Source of the DNA: Cutaneotrichosporon cavernicola
Lineage: Eukaryota; Basidiomycota; Tremellomycetes; Trichosporonales; Trichosporonaceae
Reading direction: 5' to 3'
DNA: 64,000 bases
Assembly (NCBI RefSeq): GCF_030864355.1
Contig: NC_083394.1
Span: 124,001-188,000, forward strand
Below the pieces are notes generated by a model that searched no databases, was not told the origin of the DNA, and saw nothing but the letters and a program-made list of their open reading frames with translations. The position numbers and the translations under genes were made by a program. Shown here piece after piece: positions 41,393 through 52,195 of the stretch (position 1 is the stretch's first letter; each line of letters opens with the position of its first letter).

Positions 41393-44259
41393 CTACGCCC
41401 CGCCATGCGCCGACCACTCCTGCGGTGCATCTGTGAACCAACTCGGCATATCACCACCCAGCGCCGAGTTATCCACACCCTTCTCGTCGCCAGTGAGAAA
41501 CAATTCACCATTTTTAAAGAATTCCGCCCACTCCCCCAGGTCAATCTTCACCGGATTCGTATCGACCGGGGACGGGCCTGTGGCAGAACCCGGACCGGGC
41601 TGCGACGGCGGCGCTGCTAGCAAATCCTCGATCAGTTGGTCCAACGCGAAGGGTTTGAAGCCGGGATACGGCATCGCTGCGTCCATTGTCGCGCGGCGCG
41701 ATGCCGCCGTCTCGGGAGCAGGCTGGACCGCCGCATCAGAGATCTTCGTGTGCGGAAGAATACCATGTTCCCGCGCTTTCCGGAGCGTGCGTCGGAGCCC
41801 GTCTGCAAATGGTCCGGCGGCGACTGGAGTCAGTTATATTTATATTCAGAGGGAGACTCACAGACTGGCAACTTGAGGAGTAGCGTGTCGATGTTGAGAC
41901 TGACGTCCGTAAGGTCGCATGCGGTTGGGAGGAGCTCACACATCCGGATTAGGTAGCGAGCGGTTGCTACGATGCCGACGTAGTACCCATGATTGCCAAA
42001 CTCGGATTCCTCCTCCAACCGCTTGTTGGCGAGACATGATACCAGGAAGGCACCGCAACGCATCGCCTCCGTCACCCATGCTCGCCGCTCGTCGCTGAGG
42101 TCCGCAATGTCGCCCTTCTTGTGCACGCCGTGCCAGGCCGGCGAGTTTGTGTACATGATGCAGTAGGCCTTCTGGTTGTCGAGCTCGATGCGGAGGAAGT
42201 GGTCCTGTGGGAGGGCAATCTGGCCTGGTGTGAGTGGGCTGCAACGAAAACAACGCTACTCACAATAATACTCCAGCCAGTAATCATACAACTGGTGAAT
42301 CCCGTAGTTGGCCGTCCGCACGAGCCGATCAACCTCTTCCCGATTCTGGCTTGCCAGACTCTCATGAGGTCGGAATGGGATCTCGCGCAACTCGCACATC
42401 TCGCACGCGATCACCAACCTTGAATCATTAAGATTAGACAACGGGTGTTCGAGCAGCTCGCGCGCGTACTGCGTGCGCTTTCCCTGGGGAGTGTTGAACT
42501 GGATTGGCAGAGAGTGGTTGAACGACATCTCGTACGATAGGCGCATGAGCTGGGGTCAGATGGGAACATGTTACAACTTACGGCCAGCCATACACGCGCC
42601 CCCACGACTAGAGGCCGCTGACGTTCAAGTAGGCGGTCGGGGTCACGAGCGGTCCGAATCTTGTGGAGGTACGGGAGGCAGCGGTAGAGACGCATGTCGA
42701 CGGCCAGAGCTGTCGCATGACAACACGTCCGCCATGCGTGTTCCGAATAATGAACGAGGACAGTGAGGCCCTGTACGGTCTCGAGCGTCGCCACAGGCGA
42801 GAAGAGTGTCAGTTTCACCATATGCTCCGCTTGGTCCTTGAGCTGGCGGGAGAGGTGGGTTGGCTCACCAGCCGCCTCGCGGTGTCGCAGCGCTACCATG
42901 AGAATGACAGTCATGCACAGCGGCGACTTGCGCATGCGTTCAAACGTGTCCTCCTTCGGATCGAACACCGGTACAAACGGATGCGAGTACTGGAAAAATC
43001 GGTCGAACAGGAGTCGCGCCTCGTCCTCGTGAATGAGACCGGCCGTGACGGGATCGTCCACGTGCGCGGGGAGGACACCGCGTTCGCGGATTGGCGGATC
43101 CCACTCACCACCCTCGCTTGTGACCGAGTTGGGCTTCCGCTTACGCTTACGCGCAGGCGGCGGGAGGGGGCCGCCGTCGCGCAGGATGTGCGCGTCCTCC
43201 TCCTGCTTTGTGAAGTGGTTGAAGGGCTCGCCTCGAGCCGCCGACTCGAGCATGTCGTCGCCGCTCAGTGGTGAGGAGGAAGGGCTGCGCGCCGGCAGTT
43301 GCTCGCGCTCGTGGCTCATTTGCGCCTGCGGTGGCAGGTGTGTTGGCGCATGGTGTGGATGGGGCGGGTGGTGAGGAGGCGGCGGCTGATGCGACAGCCG
43401 GTGCGACGGGCCTGGCATGTGAGGAGGCTGAATGTGAGGCGACGGCTGGTGCGTCCCGGCCTGCTCGAACGGGTTGTGACCCATCGACAGCGGCCCGCTC
43501 GACGGCCCGCTCGAGCTGGACCATGGAGTCATGGAATGATTCTCAAACGAGTGGGTGCGCAAGTGAAGCCGGTTATCTGGGTCAGTCTTGTTGTGATAGC
43601 GACTCACCCTGTCCCATGGAAGAGACGCCCGTCGCGCTCGCTGGTGTCGGTGGTGCGAGGCGCGACACCACGTCTGACAGCTGGGCGAGTTTATCATAGA
43701 TGCCCGTCACTTTGTCCTCCAGTTTCTCGAGGCGGCTGACATGAGCTCTAGCTCATTTCGCGTACTCACCTGTTGTTCGCCTCGGCCTCCTCGAGCACTT
43801 GTCGCGGCATCGCCCCCATGATGAAGCGACACTTGGTGTTCTTCCGCTTACAACGCTCGCAAGGTGGATTTTCCTTACCGATGCACTTGATCTTCTTCTT
43901 GCGGCACTCGTCCTTGGGTCAGTACACACCTTGGGGGTTGCCTTGGGGCCCTTCTGGAGGTTACAGGCAGGCTCCAGGCCCCGGTACGTCACCACCCACT
44001 CCGGTCACTGCGGTCATATCCCGTGGTAGGCTTAAGGCTTATCGGAGCCGCAGCTCGCTCTCGGACCGAGATGACTCACACATGCACCTGTCGTCAACAT
44101 TCATTCCAATCTCGCCACCGAGCCCCCACTCCACTCCCCACTCTCTCCCCCACCCATCTCTGTTCTTCCTTTTCCTCCAAAGCAGCACTCACGCAACGGT
44201 GCCTCCATTGAGGCCCTCGTCTCGTACACGACCCCACCTGAGTGATCGTCGTCCGACAT
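41393..44259 (-). CDS. Zn2Cys6 fungal-specific transcription factor, with an 8-nt micro-exon
   Basis: Eight exons (44259-44193, 44087-44080, 43912-43770, 43735-43608, 43576-42582, 42549-42264, 42224-41862, 41823-41393), 806 aa. The binuclear zinc cluster is C-DEC-RKKKIKC-IGKENPPC-ERC-KRKNTKC. Its first Cys comes from the 8-nt exon GTGCATGT, with 105- and 167-nt introns on its two sides; without this exon the cluster lacks C1. A coiled coil (NNSRLEKLEDKVTGIYDKLA) follows, then a His/Pro-rich linker, an NLS (PPPARKRKRKPNS) and the fungal-specific domain (LLFDRFFQYSHPFVPVFDP, and ARVWLALMRLSYEMSFN). The C-terminus is acidic (IDLGEWAEFFKNGELF), a likely activation region. Nuclear; targets unknown. 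Confidence 0.9.
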
Positions 44260-44731
44260 TGCTTGATAAGTGGATGGATGAAGAAAAGGCATATGTTGGC
44301 TGTGTCTCGGAAGCCCACCGACAACCACCGAGGCACCACGTGATTCAAGAGGTTACCTCGGAGTCATGCCGAGATGGGCCACTGCCTCCGGCAATGGACC
44401 TACTAGAGCCCTGCTGGTGTCTGTGGACTCGGCGCGGTAGATATCAATGAGCGAGAGTCTTGCGAGCATGTTTGGAGTACCTTTGTCGCTGCTCTTCGGC
44501 GTGACTCGACCATGGGAGGACGGGGGATGGTATTAGGGGGATGATGTGTTAGACGGAGGAATATTAGAATGTTGCCGGATACCCTGGCCGCGCCGATTTC
44601 TAATGTCTTGAACCCGACGTCACCAACAACAACGTTCACAATCTCACAATCATACGACCATTGCTCTCTCTCCATTCACCACCCCATCTCCGTCCCCACC
44701 TCTCTCCCGGTTTAAACCCCACTCCACTCCC
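44260..44731. promoter_or_regulatory. Divergent intergenic region, TF gene / BTB-like gene
   Basis: 472 bp between two divergent ATGs. CT-rich leader with CCCACTCCACTCC precedes the BTB-like start. No coding sequence. Confidence 0.5.
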
Positions 44732-45301
44732 ATGTCCGCCCCATCACATCCCGACGTGATCATCCTCATCGCCTCCGACGGCGCCTCGCACACCTTCAAC
44801 GCTCGCGAGTTGCGGCACTGGGCGCCTCGCCTGGCCGGTGAGCACGGCTACATCCGCTCTCTCTCGGACACGACGATCGAAGGAACCAAGACGCTCGAAG
44901 CCTTCGCTGCACTAGTGAGCTACGGAACCCTCGACAGCCACCACGGGACGGGACTCTTCGCCCTCCTCGCCTTTCTCGACAAGTGGGCTCCATTGCTAGT
45001 GGACGTGTTTTCTCGACTTGTGTTGCACGCCATTTGGCGAAGGGACCACGCGCTCCAACCCCAATTGGCGATTGCGCTGCTCGCCACAGCGGGGAAGACT
45101 GAGCTCGTGCGCGAGGTGCTGTTCCTGGCCTCGCTCGAGCTTGGGATTGGAGAGGCGGGCGAGGCCCTCGAGGTCTGGGAGAGCGTGCCGGACAAGTACC
45201 GCAAGGCTGTGGAGCAGGCGAGCGAGAGTGTCGCAGACCTCGAGGGTGATGCACGGCTCGAGGCACTGCCCTGTGCGTTTGACAAGTTCTTCAAGGCATG
45301 A
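44732..45301 (+). CDS. BTB/POZ-like small protein, paralog A
   Basis: Single exon, 189 aa. The first third, DVIILIASDGASHTFNAREL, is the BTB/POZ opening (a hydrophobic strand, a short loop, then a strand and the first helix). TLEAFAALVSYGTLD and LFALLAFLDKWAPLL match the BTB pattern of a Y-G-T-L turn and following helices. The C-terminal helices ALLATAGKTELVREVLFLAS and a charged end follow. It resembles the next gene (45742-46550) in length and layout. BTB proteins dimerise and may act as substrate adaptors; here function is unknown. Confidence 0.6.
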   Translation: MSAPSHPDVIILIASDGASHTFNARELRHWAPRLAGEHGYIRSLSDTTIEGTKTLEAFAALVSYGTLDSHHGTGLFALLAFLDKWAPLLVDVFSRLVLHAIWRRDHALQPQLAIALLATAGKTELVREVLFLASLELGIGEAGEALEVWESVPDKYRKAVEQASESVADLEGDARLEALPCAFDKFFKA

Positions 45302-45741
45302 GCAGATACAAGTTGTGGTTGTGTAGGTTGGCCGCAGCTGGGCGCTGCTAACGCGCAGAGATTAAGATTACGATACATTTGTCTAGATGAGAGGTAGAGA
45401 AGTGGGACGTGACATTGTGCTACTCTGCCGGGAAAGGAGAGGGGATGGGGAGAAGAGGGACGAGTTTGAGGGACAAAGAAAGGAGAACAATGAACAAAAG
45501 GTCAAGCTGGGCCCCGCGTCACTGTAAATGTGTAACGGACGGTCGATAGCGCCAAGTCCTCGATCTCATCAAACCTCCTTCAACTCATTATCATCTCTCA
45601 CATCTTACATCTTACATCTCATCACCACTCTCCCCATCCTAACCCTACCCACCTGTCCAAGACACTCCTCACTTTAGCCCTAGGCCTCCCAAACCCACAA
45701 CAACAACAACAGCAACAACAACAACAACCCGCTCACACGAG
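45302..45741. other. Intergenic region between the two BTB-like paralogs
   Basis: No gene seen. It contains CATCTTA-type repeats near 45600 and a CAA trinucleotide run (45702-45727) just upstream of the second ATG. Confidence 0.55.
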
Positions 45742-46550
45742 ATGACCTACCCCACCTCCATGCCCATCGCTCGCCCTCTCCCGGCCATCAAACTCGTCAC
45801 CCCGCACGGAGCATCCTACTCGTTCACCCGCGCACAACTCAAGAAGGCCGCGTAAGTCTGTCCACCCTAATTCTCGCTTGTGCGCTCCACGTCTCCACGT
45901 CCACACGTCCACGATGGATGCAGACGTAGATACGGGGTGCGCTTTGACGTTGTGAGATGGGTCTAAGCGGCTGCCTAGCTGGCTTGACGCCGCCCACGTT
46001 ACACATTCCGCTTCTTTCTGGCACAGCCAACTGCCGCCAGTCAGGGCGCATAACGCCATCACGCACCACTGACCGCCTCTCCACCACTGACACCAGACCT
46101 CGCCTCGCCGCCCTGGGCGACGTAGTACACCTCCGCGATGTCCGCATTGAGAACTGGAACGTCCTCGACCCCTTCACCAACCTCGTACGCACCGGCCGCG
46201 TAGCGTTCGAGTACCTCCCTCCTAGTGACGCCTTCCTGCTCATCGAATTCTTGCTCAAGTGGGATGCGACGTACGCTCTAGACGCGCTGCTGCAGCGTGC
46301 CATATTTGGCGTGTGGGCTGGCGAGGTATCCCCCGAGCTCGCGTTCGGGCTGGCTGCCGCGGCTGGACGGCGTGACCGCGCACGCGACGTCCTTGACACC
46401 AAGTCGCTCTGCAGTCCCCTGCCCGGATGGTGGAAGAGCCGCGTACCGGAGGCGTGCAAGATTGCGTACGAGCATGCGTACATCACGACGGCGCACCTCC
46501 CTGAGCAGCTTGAGGTGATTGGAGACGTGTTCGAGAAGACGTTCAAGTAG
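45742..46550 (+). CDS. BTB/POZ-like small protein, paralog B
   Basis: Two exons (45742-45851, 46097-46550) split by a 245-nt intron; 187 aa. Exon 1 has AIKLVTPHGASYSFTRAQLK, which aligns with the start of paralog A (VIILIASDGASHTFNAREL). Exon 2 has RTGRVAFEYLPPSDAFLLIEF, where A has YGTL and its helices, then LAFGLAAAAGRRDRARDVLD matching A's IALLATAGKTELVREVL. Lengths (187 v 189) and order agree, so an old tandem duplication is likely, although only B has the intron. The intron starts GTAAGT and ends CTGACACCAG and is long for this genome. Confidence 0.6.
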
Positions 46551-46701
46551 GCGTGCGCCGATGTCCTTGCAAGGCATGATACCCTCTGTTTGTAGACCTG
46601 TATTGAGTCATTGTATACACATAATGTCATCCAACTTGATAGATCCCAGCTACATATCCAAGCTATCCCACTCTTCCGCTATCCCAGATACAGTCCTCCT
46701 C

Positions 46702-47235
46702 CTAACCACCCTTGGCCAACGGACTCCCCACCAACTCTCTCTTCTTCGCTGGGCTCATCAGAGTCGTAGTCTTCGTAGTCTTCGCAGTCGCCGGACCGCT
46801 GGTCGAGTTTGTCGGGATGGCCGGGCTCGCCTCACCCAAAACTGGACTCTCAGCCCGTGAATCAGCAATTCGATCCACGTCGAGCCAATGACTCTCCTTG
46901 TCCCTCTCCTTGCCTCCATTGCCACTCCCCCAGACATTAAACCCCAACACGCCAACATTCGTAACAGTCCGTCCAGGACCGAGTCCAGGCTCTGGCGTCT
47001 CGGCTCGCGAGTCGGCGGTCCGATCCACATCGAGCCAATGCGACTCGGTCGCCACGCCATCCGCCAGTGTTGCTGGTTTGGGCTTGTCCCCAGCGGGAGC
47101 TAGTCCACCCTGCGTCGTAACCTTGTACACGACCTGACCGAGGACGCGGGCTTCCCAAGTATCTGTTGTGTATGGGTTGCCAGCCGCGTCAGTCTCAGTC
47201 GTCTGCGTCTCGGATGTGCTGTAGAGCCAGTCCAT
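46702..47235 (-). CDS. Hypothetical protein with duplicated ESHWLDVDR motif
   Basis: 177 aa. It begins MDWLYSTSETQTTETDAAG, has VLGQVVYKVTTQGGLAPAG, and contains two near-identical segments ESHWLDVDRTADSRAETPEP and ESHWLDVDRIADSRAESPVL separated by ~25 residues, followed by a Thr/Lys/Ala-rich basic tail. A probable 5'-UTR intron (GTAAGT at 47287 to CCCCCAG at 47243) lies just before the ATG. Family not recognised; no signal peptide. Confidence 0.55.
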   Translation of the reverse strand: MDWLYSTSETQTTETDAAGNPYTTDTWEARVLGQVVYKVTTQGGLAPAGDKPKPATLADGVATESHWLDVDRTADSRAETPEPGLGPGRTVTNVGVLGFNVWGSGNGGKERDKESHWLDVDRIADSRAESPVLGEASPAIPTNSTSGPATAKTTKTTTLMSPAKKRELVGSPLAKGG

Positions 47236-47727
47236 GGGGGGGCTGGGGGTCAGTCCGTGTCTGGACGTTGGAACGACGTCGACTTACAAGAGGTAGGAGC
47301 TGTTTGACGTCGATGGGAGAGTGAGTGATTGTGAAAACAACGCAAGCCAGGTCGTGGCAAGTGGGAAAGTGGGCGTGGAGTGTGGGGCGTGGGGGGTTAT
47401 TGAGAAGCCAAGGATTAGTGAGATGATCAGCATTCCCCACTCCCCACTCTCTGGAACCAGAGGTCATGTGAGTGTATGATAACCAGCCGACAATGTATGC
47501 AACCCACCATTCTCATTCTCCATTCCTCTCGTTTAAACCTACTCTACCCCTTCAGCATTCATCAGTTGACCTCCAAGTCATACAACTACCCGTCTTCACC
47601 ACCCAGTTCTCGCTCGTCACTGCTGCTGCTCGCGTGACGTCACGCCCCAAAGTCGAGGTCACCTTGTCACACTCCATTCCCCCATCTCCCATCTCCCATT
47701 TCCCACCTTCCTTCCTCACTTGACACT

Positions 47728-50434
47728 ATGTGGCTATTCGACGCCATCCTCTGGTTCATCTTCTGGATCCTGGCTCTCCTCGGTCTCCGGGAACACGACT
47801 ATGCTCGCGACCCACCCCACAAATTCACCTGGTCGGAAGCCCGGGTGCGGGCAACGAGACTAGTCGACCAAATGAGTATGGATGAGAAGCTCAATATCAC
47901 CAGCGGGCGCACTGGGCCGTGTCAGGCCAACTCTGGTAGTGTTGAGCGACTAGGTATCCCCAGCTTCTGCTATAATGATGGGCGTGAGTGGACTGTGGAG
48001 GAAGGCTGACTCCAGCCGCCGGACTCCGGCACACCGACTTTACGACCCAGTACCCGTCCCAGTTTACCATGGCTTGTTCGTTCGACCGCGAGCTGGTACG
48101 CGAACTCACCGAACGCATGAGCGCCGAATTTGCAGGCAAGGGAGTCAATGTACAGCTTGGCCCGCTCACTGGCGGACCACTTGGCCGATCGTAGGTCCCG
48201 CTTGCCCTCAGACTTGACAGCAGGCCGTACTGCGGGCGTAACTGGGAAGGTGAGCTCATAGCTGTTCGATTAAGCTTATAGCAGCTTTCTCGCCGGACCC
48301 GTACCTCTCCTCGACGCTGTCGTACGTATCCATTCGCGCGGCACAGTCGTCCGGCCTCGTAGCCTGCGCCAAGCACTACTTCATGTACGAACAGGCGCCG
48401 GTGTGCTCGGGGCCTCCCGATGACGAGGGCGTGCCGACAGACTGCACACAAGTGTCGGTAACTGCAGACGGTGAGGGCGAGGGAATGCGAAGCTGATGGA
48501 AGACAAGACAGTCAAGGAGCTCTACCTTCCCTCCTTCGCGGAGGCCGTCCGCGCGGGTGTGGGCGCAATCATGTGCTCGTACAACCAGATCAACGGCACC
48601 CCCGCGTGCCAGAGTGACGACGCCATGAATCGCATCCTCAAGAAAGAGCTCAACTTCCAGGGCTATGTTTTGGTAAGCTGACATGGTGAGGACACTAGCT
48701 TACACCAGAGCGACTTTGGGGCGACCCACTCGACGGCCGAGTCGGCCAACGCTGGCATGGACCAGGAGCTAGAGGGTACCTGGTGGTGTGAGTATGCCCC
48801 TTTAATTCGCTCCTGATGCAGATGGCGACAACCTCAAGCACGCAGTCAAGGACGGCAAGGTTCCTGAAGAGCGCCTCAACGACATGGTCACGCGCATCCT
48901 CATCCCGTGGATCGCATTTGGACAAAAGGACAAATGGCACGCACCGAGCTACACGCGCTGGGGCCTCGGCGACTGGGTGTGGTTCGGGGATCACCTGTTC
49001 GAGAACAAGCACGACGACGTACGCAAGGCGGATTACGCCGACTTTGTGCGCCAGGCAGCAGAGCAGTCGCATGTGTGAGCTGGTTCACCTACGACGTCCA
49101 GCTGACAACAGGCTGCTTAAGAACGACGGCGTGCTCCCGCTTAACCCTGGAATCCGTCGCATCGCAGTGTTTGGCACGGACGCCGACTACCCAACCACGA
49201 TCGCCGGCTGCGGCGCCGACCTCTTCTGTACCGAAGGCGAGCCCTCGCGGCGGCACTGGAACGGCACAGTGACAATCGGCGGCGGCTCAGGCGCCGTCTA
49301 TGCGACGTACATCGTACCTCCCATCGAGGCCATCTCCCGCCGCGGGAGGGAGAGGGGTATGCGTGTCGACCACGTCCTCCGTGACGACCCCGCATACTAC
49401 CCCGCCATCGGCAATGTCGCGAACACGGTCCAGATGTGCATCGTGTTCGTGTCTGTCTTCCTCGTCGAGGGCGCTGATCGGGTGAACCTCGGCCTCGACA
49501 ATGACGGCGAGAAGCTGATCAAGCACGTTGCAGACAAGTGCGCGGGTGATGTTGTCGTGGCCATTCACGCCGGTGGTCCGGTTATCATGGAGGACTGGAT
49601 TGAGCATGAGAAGGTCAAGGGTGTCGTGTGGGCTGGGTACCCCGGACAGGAGAGCGGGAACGCGATCGCGAACATCCTCTTTGGCGACGTAAACCCGAGC
49701 GGCAAGATGGCGTTTACGCTCGGCAGGCGGGAAGCCGACTGGCCTCCGAACAACATCGTGCGGAAGATGGTGAGTGCGGCTGCAGTCTGAGGTATTCGAG
49801 GCGAGCGTGCTGAACCCAGCCCATGATCGGCAAGCCCCGGACGGCATTCGACGAGAAGCTGGCAATCGACTACAAGTGGTTTGACACACAGGGCCACATG
49901 CCGCGCTACGAGTTCGGCTACGGACTGAGCTACACGACATTTGAGCTGTCCGACCTGCGCGTGCGCCCCGAGCATCGCAAAGACACGGCGATCCACAAGA
50001 CGGCGGAGGCTCATCTTGGCCCATTGGAGCTGTACGATACGATGTACGTTGTGCGCGTCGACGTGCGCAACACGGGCGACCGGAGCGGCGGCGAGGTACC
50101 GCAGCTGGTGAGTGATGCGTCTCAGCTCTCGTGCCCTGCCGATGTAAGCTGACCGCAGTACATGTCGTATCCCCCGTCGCAGCGCCAACCGCCACGCAAT
50201 TTGCGGGGATACGACAAAGTGTGGCTGAGATCTGGGCAGCGCGTCACGGTCGAGTTCCCGCTGGTCAGTTTAGATTGTCGTGGCAGAAACTGACGACAGC
50301 GCAAGAAGGACATTGCGGTATGGGATGTCGTCCAGCAGGCGTGGCGGGTGCCCGAGGGCACGTTTACGCTGTACGCCGGCCACAGCTCGCGCGAGCTTGT
50401 TCTCGAGACGACACTCGAAGTGCAGCTGGAGTAG
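47728..50434 (+). CDS. GH3 beta-glucosidase-like enzyme with N-terminal membrane anchor
   Basis: Eleven exons (47728-47983, 48016-48190, 48224-48249, 48285-48470, 48503-48672, 48709-48787, 48822-49074, 49112-49769, 49820-50107, 50159-50263, 50300-50434), 776 aa. Residues ~3-22 (LFDAILWFIFWILALLGL) form an uncleaved-looking anchor. Then GH3 motifs: QLGPLTGGPLGRS joined to PYCGRNWEAFSPDPYL, LVACAKHYFMYEQ, and YVL|SDFGATHSTAESANAG with the nucleophile Asp at about residue 273 (split at an intron). The second domain has LLKNDGVLPLNP and VVWAGYPGQESGNAIANILFGD. A fibronectin III-like end is GTFTLYAGHSSRELVL. Releases beta-linked glucose from small glucosides. Ten introns of 32-51 nt. Confidence 0.92.
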
Positions 50435-50514
50435 GTAGCCCGCCTTGTTATCTGTATCGACTAGCTTGTCGCTATGCATGTTGCAATGATATCTCGTGGT
50501 TGACTTGTTCTTGT

Positions 50515-51674
50515 CTACTTCTTGAGTTCCTCCCTTACGCCCATCCACATACCGTCCAAAACCCCCACCGCCCCTTCCGTGACTTCACAAACTTGGTCGG
50601 TCCCATCCGCTCCCCTCCCCCCAAGAGCCTTGAGACCTTCAGCCCTAGCGCCACGAATCTGGTGCTTTGCGCTCTCGAGTCCCTCCTGGATATTACGCGC
50701 GAGACCCTCACGCACGTCCCCCACCGGCCGAGCAACTTCGACGCGCACAATACCCTCCTCCTTGCTTGCGCTCAGGCCAGGGATACCGGCGTCCCGAATA
50801 GCCGCAAAGACGGCCTTGGCGGTGGTGGGGTCGAACGCCTCGACGCGCAGTGCGCGGTCGGCGGGAACCGAGGTGACCGAGGCGATGGAGCGCAGGGCTG
50901 CGCTGCCGGTCGGCGTGGCGAGCTTGATACCGTCGAGCATGGCTGGGGTTAGCGGTTGGTTGACTCTGGTGCCAAATGCCAGGGGTGACGCGTCGACGCG
51001 GCGGCCGCGGGACGCGTGGAACGGCCGGCTGGCCGGCGGCCCTCCACGCGCCACCCAACTTGCTCTACCCTCTGCCTGGATGGACGTGACGGTCTAGCAA
51101 GGTCGTCACCTTGGCCACCGTCACCTTGGCCACCCCGCCACCCGTGCACAGCCCCGCATTCCACCCCACCCACACACATCCCCACTTCCCCTCTCCCCTC
51201 TCCCCTCTCTCTCCTCCCCTCCCCTCCCCTCCACTGTACCCCCCTCCCCCCACAACCAAACTCACCAGGTGTCAACCTCCCATGGGCCCTCTCAACGCCA
51301 TCAAACACAACAACCCTAGCCCAATCCAGCACCCGATCAACCTTGCCTCTAACCCTCTCCAGCACGCGCGCCTGCTCCTCTTCCGTAACGCTCGCCCCCT
51401 TCTTGACGTGGGGCTGGTGGTGACCAGGTCCGAACTTGTCCCCCCCACCCGCCCTATGGGTGCGCACACTTTGGTTGGCAGTGAAGAACTTTGGTGGAGA
51501 AGCGGCGAGTTTGGGGGCGGGCGTAGCCGAGAAGAAGGGGACGGGGGAGGAGGTAAAGTCGCGCGACAGGCGGCGGGGGAGGCGGGGGCGGTCGGTGGGA
51601 ATGAAGGAGGCGGGAAGGAGGGCGGGGCTGCGTGGAGGCGGACGGAGGGCGTGGAGGGGGCGAACGACGCGCAT
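50515..51674 (-). CDS. RRF1: Mitochondrial ribosome recycling factor
   Basis: Two exons (51674-51266, 50942-50515), 278 aa. The N-terminus is rich in Arg/Pro/Ser without acids (MRVVRPLHALRPPPRSP), a mitochondrial targeting peptide. The RRF core has GRLTP|AMLDGIKL (hinge to domain I), DRALRVEAFDPTTAKAVFAA, and SKEEGIVRVEVARPVGDVRE followed by LARNIQEGLESAKHQIRGA, the paired helices with the conserved Arg. RRF splits post-termination mitoribosomes together with EF-G2. The single intron is 323 nt (51265-50943), CT/GA-rich, with GCTAACCCCAG at its end; it is one of the few long introns here. The join TP|AMLD is exactly conserved. Confidence 0.85.
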
Positions 51675-52195
51675 TGTTGAGTGAGTGAGTGAGTGATGGA
51701 GTGATGGAGTGTTGCAGTTGGAGAGACGCGTTGATCACATGTCACATGCTTATGATTCATTGTCTCCCCACCGATCACACACTGACGTCATTGTCAATAC
51801 AACCCCACGTGGAAAAGGTAATTGATATCTCGCTGATTCTAATGGCCAAACTTGGAAGGTAACTCTCTCGAGTGATTCTCGAACAATCAACGTACGGCAA
51901 GTGGCAGTGTGGCCATGGTGGCGATGAGACAATACAACAATACAACTACTTGTTCGTATCATTGATCGTCGGCATCGCGAGCACCGCGACCACTCTCATG
52001 CTATAAGTCTTCTCATCTCGCGTCTCGCACCAATGTCTATTCTTCACTCTGTTGCCACCGTCCGTCACTTGCCTCGTCTACTTGACTGCAACCTGCCACA
52101 TTTCTCGTCTACTTGACTGCAACCTGCCACATTTCTCGTCTACTTGACTGCAACCTGCCACACCATCATCCCTCATCCCTCTCTTCATACCCACG
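51675..52195. other. Intergenic, divergent, with minisatellite
   Basis: Upstream regions of mRRF (-) and the Cys-rich gene (+). No gene; a 31-bp tandem repeat lies at 52073-52162. Confidence 0.55.
52073..52162. repeat. 31-bp minisatellite, 3 copies, in an upstream region
   Basis: Copies beginning CTCGTCTACTTGACTGCAAC at 52073, 52104 and 52135, ending about 35 bp before the ATG at 52196. Probably in the 5' UTR or promoter of that gene. Confidence 0.93.

Noticed and set aside
43896..43996. A 17-nt intron before the zinc-cluster exon of the TF
   Set aside because: It would leave no first Cys and is below any plausible intron size; the micro-exon model solves both.
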